Below are positions 1 to 5,103 of a DNA stretch of 10,577 nucleotides, in pieces. The notes below the pieces were generated by a model. That model made no database searches and was not told where the DNA came from. It saw only the letters and a program-made list of their open reading frames with translations. Both the position numbers and the translations under genes were made by a program. Source of the DNA: Deltaproteobacteria bacterium (GTDB lineage: Bacteria > Desulfobacterota > Desulfobacteria > Desulfobacterales > BuS5); NCBI GenBank assembly GCA_021157555.1, contig JAGGWL010000309.1:1-10577 (forward strand), read 5' to 3'. Each line of letters begins with the position of its first letter. The first letter of the stretch is position 1.

Positions 1-19
1 CATTTATGAATTTATCTTA

Positions 20-64
20 CCGGTGGTTGAAACCACCGGCTATACGCCATCATCCCTTCGGGAT
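20..64. repeat. Double-hairpin intergenic repeat, copy A
   Basis: Two hairpins in a row. The first has a perfect 9-bp stem (20-28 with 31-39) around a 2-base centre. A 12-base spacer (40-51) starts CTAT and ends ATC. The second has a 5-bp stem (52-56 with 60-64) around a 3-base loop. The same geometry with different stem sequences occurs at 10496-10540, which suggests a REP-like family conserved for structure. No U-run follows, so it is not a standard terminator. Confidence 0.8.
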
Positions 65-84
65 ATAAACCGACTATGACAAAT

Positions 85-100
85 TCGCGCTAATCCGCGA
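85..100. repeat. Short hairpin flanking copy A
   Basis: TCGCG at 85-89 pairs with CGCGA at 96-100 around a 6-base loop. It lies 20 bases after the double hairpin and may be part of the same element, but the right-edge copy ends too close to the window edge to test this. Confidence 0.4.
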
Positions 101-152
101 TGACCCATATTTCTTTTGCAAAATATATGATCAATAAAAAAAGGAAAAATCA

Positions 153-818
153 ATGAAAATTATTGCGTTTGGCGACATACACGAGCATACGGAAAATATC
201 AGTAAAATAAAAGGTCTTGCAAGCGCAGATTATGTTATTATTACTGGTGATATTACAAATTATGCGGGCAAAAAAAAAGCAAAAAAAATACTCGACTTAA
301 TAAAATCCTATAATTCCAGTATGTACGCCCAATTTGGTAATCTTGATAAACAAGATGTTAACGATTATCTTGATGAACTCGGTATTAATCTGCATGCCAA
401 TGGTTTTATTCAGCAGGGCATTGGCATATTCGGTGTGGGCGGATCCAATCCTACCCCATTTAATACCCCAACTGAATTTAGTGAACGTCAAATAGAGAAT
501 TTTCTGCAAAAAGGATATGAAAAGGTTAAACATCTCCCTATAACTATAATGGTTTCTCATGCCCCGCCAATTAACACAATGGTTGATATTGTCGGAGTCC
601 AGGCCCATGTTGGGAGTAGTTCTGTACGCAATTTCATTGAAACATTTCAACCCAATGTCTGCCTTACAGGTCATATCCATGAATCAGCAGGAATAGATAA
701 AATAGGTAATACAACAATTTTAAATCCAGGTATGCTTCAAAACGGCGGCTATATTGAGGTTACCATTAATGACGAGAAGGTTACTGCTGAATTAAGGAAC
801 TGTTCGCAAATAACTTGA
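153..818 (+). CDS. Calcineurin-type metallophosphoesterase
   Basis: A 221-residue protein with all the metal-site blocks of the calcineurin-like phosphoesterase fold: GDIH (7-10), GDITN (32-36), GNLD (62-65), SHAPP (135-139) and GHIHE (173-177). The expected metal ligands are D8, H10, D33, N63, H136, H174 and H176. The third block has Leu where many relatives have His (GNHD). The length and motif spacing recall the small Icc-related phosphoesterases (COG2129), soluble cytoplasmic enzymes of mostly unknown substrate. No signal peptide or membrane segment is visible. The start is supported by AAGGA at 141-145, seven bases upstream. It seems to be a single transcription unit: a repeat lies upstream and a palindrome downstream. 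The fold is clear; the substrate cannot be told from sequence. Confidence 0.9.
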   Translation: MKIIAFGDIHEHTENISKIKGLASADYVIITGDITNYAGKKKAKKILDLIKSYNSSMYAQFGNLDKQDVNDYLDELGINLHANGFIQQGIGIFGVGGSNPTPFNTPTEFSERQIENFLQKGYEKVKHLPITIMVSHAPPINTMVDIVGVQAHVGSSSVRNFIETFQPNVCLTGHIHESAGIDKIGNTTILNPGMLQNGGYIEVTINDEKVTAELRNCSQIT

Positions 819-846
819 ACATCTCACATCATTGTAAATATACCAT

Positions 847-876
847 TGCAGAGACAATGCATGCCTTGTCTCTACA
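847..876. repeat. 30-base imperfect palindrome (AGAGACAA family)
   Basis: AGAGACAA at 850-857 is the exact reverse complement of TTGTCTCT at 866-873. The symmetry continues outwards (847-848 with 875-876) and inwards through a GCATGC core (859-864), with only two mismatched pairs. Similar TGTAGAGAC-type palindromes recur between genes in several bacterial lineages (from memory, not searched). It separates the phosphoesterase from the next gene and has no U-run. Confidence 0.7.
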
Positions 877-896
877 GTTCGCCTGGAGGTGAAAAT

Positions 897-1436
897 ATGC
901 ATGTTTCTACAAAAGAAACAGGGACCAAACTTCGACAAAAACTGATGGACATTCTTGGCTATTGGAAAAAAACAGGCTTCCCGTCTCGTGAAAAGCTGGT
1001 GTCAACGGCTGATGAGTTGATGGAGTGGAAGAAAAAAAATCATGCTAATGGGATTTGGGAAAAATCGCCATTAATGGTCACAGCAACACTGGACGATACC
1101 TTTGGGCACGGTCTTCAGTTGATTCATCTATACGCAAAAGTGGCTGGCATCAAAATTACTCATATAGGACTACTTCAAACACCAAAACAAATAATAGAGA
1201 CTTGCCGGGAGATAAATCCTGATTTTTTGGGGCTCACAGTTTTGCAATTTGATTCTGAAGAGGCTCTCACCGCAATCTGCAGCAATCTGCCGCCAAAAAC
1301 CAAAGTGGTGGTTGGAGGGCCGATTTTTAAAGCAGATCCTGATCTTGCTCAACGGGCAGGCGTAGATTATGTAGCCAAAAATGTCTCTTTTTTTCTTGAA
1401 TACCTTCTGACATCCTCAGAGCTTGACAAAAAATAA
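897..1436 (+). CDS. Free-standing cobalamin-binding-like domain protein
   Basis: A 179-residue soluble protein. From about residue 58 it follows the Rossmann-like pattern of B12-binding domains (methionine synthase, methylmalonyl-CoA mutase and corrinoid proteins): D67-x-F69-x-x-G72 where DxHxxG is expected, T114-V-L116 for the SxL block, and a VVVGG strand-loop at 137-141 followed by an ADPDLAQRAGVDYVA helix-strand. The His that replaces the lower cobalamin ligand is Phe here. Family knowledge then suggests base-on binding of cobalamin, or a domain that has lost binding; H71 is nearby but out of register. The first 57 residues are helical and charged, and I do not recognise them. An ATG at 846 is in frame, but its 17 extra codons come from a palindrome; ATG 897 has a strong GGAGG at 885-889. 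No methyltransferase or radical SAM partner is adjacent, so the role is unknown. Confidence 0.7.
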   Translation: MHVSTKETGTKLRQKLMDILGYWKKTGFPSREKLVSTADELMEWKKKNHANGIWEKSPLMVTATLDDTFGHGLQLIHLYAKVAGIKITHIGLLQTPKQIIETCREINPDFLGLTVLQFDSEEALTAICSNLPPKTKVVVGGPIFKADPDLAQRAGVDYVAKNVSFFLEYLLTSSELDKK

Positions 1437-1548
1437 CCTAGGCTTTTCACAGCCCGGATCTTCTTTTTGTAAAACCTTCCTTTAATGGTGCTTTTTTTGC
1501 ATGTCAATTTGTTTTAAAAAAACCTGCATACCATGGCAGGCACAACTA

Positions 1549-1582
1549 AGGAACGAGGACAAAATATTTCGTCCTCTTTCCT
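1549..1582. repeat. Palindromic repeat around AGGAACGAGGAC
   Basis: AGGAACGAGGAC (1549-1560) pairs with the segment ending at 1582 to give a 17-bp dyad with two mismatches. The centre is AAATATTT and the exact core is GAGGAC (1555-1560) with GTCCTC (1571-1576). The left arm recurs at 7250-7265 with 15 of 16 bases identical. It lies 21 bases upstream of the next start codon. It could form an RNA hairpin or be a dispersed repeat, and the second partial copy favours the latter. Confidence 0.65.
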
Positions 1583-1603
1583 AATTGGAAAAATTAACAA
1601 CAG

Positions 1604-4054
1604 ATGAAAAAAATAAGCATATTGGCAATTTCGCTGATTATATTGATCATTGCTGTAGGTATTCAATTTATTAAGCAGGAATGGACCATAGAAAAAGAGA
1701 TTATATATTTAAGAAACGGCAATTCTATTCTTGCAGATGAAGTATGGGAGAATAATGAGATAGTTTATTATAAAAATAATAATAAAAGAGATATGCTTTT
1801 AACGGAAGATGTGGATCATATTGCAATTAATGCCTTGCAGGAGACCGGTTCATACAAAAAAAACATCATAGAATATTATTACGAAAAAAAAGAACAACTT
1901 TTTACTTTCCTGGAGTTAGAAAAACAAAAAAACAACAAATCGGTATCTTTAATCTTTTTTGGATTCACAAAAGTTGTGCCCGGTATCATTATTTTGGTGC
2001 TGCTTATATATACTTATAAAATATTTGCAGCGTTATTATGTAAATTACTGGGATCCGGGAAAAACAAAAAAAACAGGCTAAAAGATGATAACGATAACAT
2101 TAAGCCTTTTAATATTAATAAACAAAAATTAAATGAGATTGAAAAGATAGTATATTATTTTTTGGGATTGTACAAAAAACAGTTAAGCGCTCCGAAAGAT
2201 GCCCCTGCAAATTTTTATCCGGTCAATATCGAACAAAGCAGAACAAATTCAATTTTTGAATTGCGGATAAGGCAAAACAAGGCATGGTCAAAAAGGCGGA
2301 TCACAATTGGTAAAATAGGTAACGAAAGTCACAGCAAAAGCAGATGTTATTATGTAATTTATGATGTCCATATGGTTATTAAAATACCGCCGGAACCTGT
2401 TGATGATTTTAGTGTGTATATTGAAAATATAAAAAAAGAAAAGCATATCATTGATATCCTGTCTCCCAGGGAATGCATTATACCAATGATTTCAGTTATT
2501 ATGAAACATATCCATTCTTTTCCTGAACAATATGCTGCGACTGCTGAAGAACTTGAAGCAAAGTATATTCAGTTGGTAGGAAGATTCCCAAAATATCAGG
2601 AATATTTAAAAATTGGCGGCTCTTTTGTATATTTTATGAATTTATCAAAGTATTTTTTTCTGGAACATATTTTGAAAAATATGCATGATATTAAAAATAA
2701 AATGGATCGAGAAATAAATGAACAACCGAACGTTATCTGGAATCTGAACGAATTTGAAAGCAAATATGGCATCATTAACACTCCTGTTTCTTCCGGATCT
2801 ATCTGCTCCGGAATACAAATTTTATATACAAAGTGTGAAAAAGAAATAAAAGGATTAACAAGCAGGTATGGCTTGTCATCAATTTTTGAATACCAGATAC
2901 AAAGCTGGTTTTTATTGCATTTGTCAGGAAATAAAATTTCCAAAATAGAGGAAGGTTTACCTCCTGAATTGACAGATGATTTAAATAAATTGTTTAAAAC
3001 AATATTTAAACCAGACCTTAAATATGTCGAAGCATATAGAAACGTAATTAAAAAATATATTCGTAATATATCATTATTTCAAAACAAACTTCAAATTGAA
3101 GGGATTATTAGCAACATACTTGATCTTTTATGCTGGTTAAGAGAAAAAGGTGTCGCCATGCGGGATTTTAAACCGGATAATTTAATTGTAGCAGGAGAGC
3201 CAGAGCATTACCCTCAGTTTTTAAGATCACCGGAAAATTTTTCAATTGGGCTGATTGATGTGGAAACATCGGTTTTTTATAAAGAAAAATATGATTCTGA
3301 AATAGCTCAGCCGCTGTTAGGCGGGACACCTTATTATGCAACCCCTTCTCAATTGCTGCCAAATAAAGTGTTAATTGCTGTTTTTGGAGATTTACCTCGA
3401 ATTTTGCTCCTTCAAGACTGGTTTGCAACAATAGTTATTATTTTTGAGGTGATTACTGGAGAACGAATCTTTAAAAAAACCGTAAAATTATTTCCGGTCA
3501 TATTAAAAATAATACAAAACCCTGTTAATAAGACAAAAACGCCATCAGAAATTATTTTTGAAATCAGTCAGTTATTTTGGAGAAGTGCAGTAGCGGAATT
3601 TAAAGAAAAAACTAAAAAAAATGCAGCAGTTTTAAAAACAGTAAATATTATTATGCTGAAACAGACCAGACAGATGATTTGCGAAGAGATTAAATCTGCT
3701 ATGAAGCATATTGAAAAATCAATTGAAAATTTGATAAAATCTCAAAATGTTTTTAAGAGCCAAAAAATTTGTAACCAGCTTTTGCTTGCATCATCTACAA
3801 AAATAAGAGAATTGAAATTGAAAAAAGGAAGAGAAGTAGAAGACCTTGAGTCCAAAGATAAAGTAAAAACATACAAACTGCTTCAGGATTTGGAATATTT
3901 AAAAGAACAATCAAACGAGTTCTCACAAATTATTAAAATTTTAAAGACAAATGAAGCAAAAATAACGGCAAGCCTTTTACTGGAGAGCATGTTTAAAATT
4001 GTTTATTCATGTATGTTTATGGAAAAATATGGTTATAGTTTTGATAAAGAGTAG
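1604..4054 (+). CDS. Two-pass membrane protein with divergent Ser/Thr kinase domain
   Basis: An 816-residue protein. TM1 is at about 4-22, a short external segment at 23-117, TM2 at about 118-147, and a basic stretch (152-160) marks the cytoplasmic side. The rest carries kinase landmarks in order: a VIK lysine at K260; a catalytic loop MRDFKPDN (519-526) with D521, K523 and N526 kept but HRD changed to MRD; D552-V-E in place of DFG; GGTPYYATP (573-581) in the activation segment; and QDWFATIVIIFEVITGE (604-620), matching the DxWxxG...ELxTG helix. About 250 residues separate K260 from the catalytic loop, far more than usual, so there is a large insertion. The C-terminus (690-790) is helical and lysine/glutamate-rich, possibly coiled coil. 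The external part resembles a small beta module (xIYLKNGxxIxxDxVWE) seen in other Desulfobacterota envelope proteins (from memory). Base composition is very A+T-rich (25% G+C in 3061-3120 by hand count). The ribosome site is weak (GGAA at 1587-1590), but TM1 supports this start. Kinase fold is likely; activity and targets are unknown. Confidence 0.72.
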   Translation: MKKISILAISLIILIIAVGIQFIKQEWTIEKEIIYLRNGNSILADEVWENNEIVYYKNNNKRDMLLTEDVDHIAINALQETGSYKKNIIEYYYEKKEQLFTFLELEKQKNNKSVSLIFFGFTKVVPGIIILVLLIYTYKIFAALLCKLLGSGKNKKNRLKDDNDNIKPFNINKQKLNEIEKIVYYFLGLYKKQLSAPKDAPANFYPVNIEQSRTNSIFELRIRQNKAWSKRRITIGKIGNESHSKSRCYYVIYDVHMVIKIPPEPVDDFSVYIENIKKEKHIIDILSPRECIIPMISVIMKHIHSFPEQYAATAEELEAKYIQLVGRFPKYQEYLKIGGSFVYFMNLSKYFFLEHILKNMHDIKNKMDREINEQPNVIWNLNEFESKYGIINTPVSSGSICSGIQILYTKCEKEIKGLTSRYGLSSIFEYQIQSWFLLHLSGNKISKIEEGLPPELTDDLNKLFKTIFKPDLKYVEAYRNVIKKYIRNISLFQNKLQIEGIISNILDLLCWLREKGVAMRDFKPDNLIVAGEPEHYPQFLRSPENFSIGLIDVETSVFYKEKYDSEIAQPLLGGTPYYATPSQLLPNKVLIAVFGDLPRILLLQDWFATIVIIFEVITGERIFKKTVKLFPVILKIIQNPVNKTKTPSEIIFEISQLFWRSAVAEFKEKTKKNAAVLKTVNIIMLKQTRQMICEEIKSAMKHIEKSIENLIKSQNVFKSQKICNQLLLASSTKIRELKLKKGREVEDLESKDKVKTYKLLQDLEYLKEQSNEFSQIIKILKTNEAKITASLLLESMFKIVYSCMFMEKYGYSFDKE

Positions 4055-4055
4055 C

Positions 4056-4223
4056 TTAGACTTAAAGACTCAAACTCATATCACTCAAATATTTTCTGAC
4101 ATGGACTTGGAGATAGAAGCATTGGAAAAGAAATTGGATAAATACAAACTACTAAAAACAGGCATAATGCAAGAATTATTAACTGGCAAAAAACGTCTGA
4201 ACCATGATTTTAAAGGATTGTAG
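4056..4223 (+). pseudogene. hsdS: C-terminal remnant of type I restriction specificity subunit
   Basis: This frame reads TQTHITQIFSDMDLEIEAL, then EKKLDKYKLLKTGIMQELL and TGKKRL. That is the typical C-terminal end of HsdS, the DNA-recognition subunit of type I restriction-modification enzymes: the distal conserved helix followed by the (M/Q)ELLTGK(x)RL tail. Only about 55 residues remain of a protein usually near 400, with both target recognition domains missing. The frame could be opened from ATG 3999, but that part overlaps the kinase gene and shows no HsdS likeness. The homology begins within about 15 bases of the kinase stop codon, so a deletion or insertion boundary probably lies there. 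No HsdM or HsdR is present. It is probably not expressed as a useful protein. Confidence 0.8.
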
Positions 4224-4230
4224 GATTGCC

Positions 4231-4371
4231 ATGAATTATGTTGAAGCATATAATCTTGAAATAGGATTATTAATAAATTTTGGTGCAAAAAGTTTACAAC
4301 GCAAAAGGGTACATAATAATTCTTTAATCAAGAAATCTAATAATCAAAAAAATCAAGGTTCAAAACAATAA
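4231..4371 (+). pseudogene. C-terminal remnant of a GxxExxY-family protein
   Basis: An open frame of 46 codons beginning MNYVEAYNLEIGLLINFGAK and continuing SLQRKRVHN. This matches the conserved end of GxxExxY proteins (about 125 residues, PD-(D/E)XK nuclease-like fold), which typically end with NYLKA(T)xLxxGLLINFGxxxLxxKR(I/V). The front two thirds, including the name-giving G-E-Y motif, are absent. The last 17 residues (LIKKSNNQKNQGSKQ) look like read-through into low-complexity DNA. It sits 7 bases after the HsdS remnant, so two truncated genes lie end to end. The family assignment is from memory of its C-terminal pattern. Confidence 0.68.
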
Positions 4372-4397
4372 GCAAAGTAGGACAGTTAGAAAAAATG

Positions 4398-4457
4398 GAA
4401 AGTACGAAATACAATAACAATCATATTTTCGTGTTTTAGTACTTTCGTATTTTCGTG
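4398..4457. repeat. 8-base tandem repeat inside an inverted repeat
   Basis: Four consecutive 8-base units run from 4426 to 4457: TTTTCGTG, TTTTAGTA, CTTTCGTA, TTTTCGTG. Upstream, GAAAGTACGAAA (4398-4409) is complementary to 4443-4454 with one G-T pair, and its first 8 bases are also exactly complementary to 4439-4446. T8 follows at 4462-4469 after a 7-base gap. The structure could act as a weak terminator, but the tandem phasing looks more like a dispersed intergenic repeat. Confidence 0.6.
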
Positions 4458-4660
4458 ATAATTTTTTTTAGTTCCGGCTTGTCCAGGGTTAGGAAATCCA
4501 AGTATCATAAATAGTATAAGAGACACTTCTGCCTCACAATACAGTTTGAATGACTAAAATAATTTTATTATAGTTGCAGCACCCTGGATAAATTGTAAAA
4601 ATTCAATAAGTTAGTCGCCATCGCTCCTCATGAATAAAGATGGTACAAATCTTGCAAAAT

Positions 4661-4666
4661 TATAAT
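4661..4666 (+). promoter_or_regulatory. Possible -10 box for the 4709 operon
   Basis: A perfect TATAAT hexamer lies 42 bases upstream of the start codon. No convincing -35 hexamer is found 16-18 bases before it, and the area is A+T-rich, so chance is a real alternative. Confidence 0.3.
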
Positions 4667-4697
4667 ATATTAAAAAAATAAATTAATTGCAAGCAAC

Positions 4698-4706
4698 GGG
4701 GGGGGG
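4698..4706 (+). promoter_or_regulatory. Nine-G tract at the ribosome-binding position
   Basis: An uninterrupted run of nine G lies two bases before the ATG at 4709, where the Shine-Dalgarno sequence should be. No other AGGAGG-like site is present (the next upstream bases are GCAAGCAAC), so this tract must serve as the ribosome site, if there is one. Homopolymer G runs change length easily by slippage. Confidence 0.6.
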
Positions 4707-4708
4707 AT

Positions 4709-5071
4709 ATGTTACAATTTAAAGATTTAAAAAAGGATATCAACCTTATAAATGAAATAGATTGGGATATGACTCCGGAAGAGGCTGTAAGACTCTATCT
4801 TGAATGGGGCAATAATAGCTGGACAGGATGTAAATATCCGATTCGTTCAAAAAATGATGTTTCATATTATTTTGTAATAAATACATGGAAAGAAACACCG
4901 AAAATTTTTCTGATAAAAAGAAATTCAGAAGATGCAAAAGAGTTGGCCGAATTTGAAATGCCGGAAGATATCAAGAAAAAATTTCTGGCTTATACAGGGC
5001 AGCTTAAAGGTGTTTATTCAGTTGAAGGAGTTGTAAAAAGATGGCTCCAAAAGGAATTGAAAGCTACATAA
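4709..5071 (+). CDS. Small conserved protein, DVU0772-like
   Basis: A 120-residue soluble protein with the recognisable core IDWDMTPEEAVRLYLEWGNN (18-37), then a Trp/Cys segment (SWTGCKYPIRSKNDVSYYFV), a strand-rich middle (NTWKETPKIFLIKRN) and a C-terminal helix. From memory this matches a family named after Desulfovibrio DVU0772, widespread in sulfate reducers and of unknown function. No membrane segment or known catalytic motif is visible; one Cys (C41) is present. The gap to the acyl-CoA synthetase gene is only 32 bases, so co-transcription is likely. That could mean a link to organic-acid metabolism, but this is inference from position only. Confidence 0.75.
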   Translation: MLQFKDLKKDINLINEIDWDMTPEEAVRLYLEWGNNSWTGCKYPIRSKNDVSYYFVINTWKETPKIFLIKRNSEDAKELAEFEMPEDIKKKFLAYTGQLKGVYSVEGVVKRWLQKELKAT

Positions 5072-5103
5072 AATAAAAAATAAATATTATAAGGAAATTC
5101 AGA

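Larger units (their letters stand above)
4372..4708. other. Gene-free stretch with repeats
   Basis: I find no supported gene in these 337 bases. They hold an inverted repeat with an 8-base tandem repeat (4398-4457), a T8 run (4462-4469), an unassigned A+T-rich part, a TATAAT hexamer (4661-4666) and a nine-G tract just before the next start codon. I see no transposase fragments or tRNA. Confidence 0.6.

Noticed and set aside
20..100. CRISPR or rho-independent terminator reading of the left-edge hairpins
   Set aside because: No regularly spaced direct repeats and no T-run; geometry shared with 10496-10540 fits a dispersed structured repeat.
846..896. Upstream ATG for the B12-like protein
   Set aside because: The extra codons come from a palindromic repeat and lack a ribosome site; GGAGG supports ATG 897.
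1523..1540. Minus-strand terminator: CCTGC/GCAGG stem followed by a T7 run
   Set aside because: The form is good, but no minus-strand gene lies upstream of it (the region to the right is the plus-strand kinase gene), so there is nothing evident to terminate.
3999..4055. Treating the HsdS tail as a 74-residue gene starting at 3999
   Set aside because: The first 19 codons overlap the kinase gene out of frame and show no HsdS likeness; only the later part is homologous.
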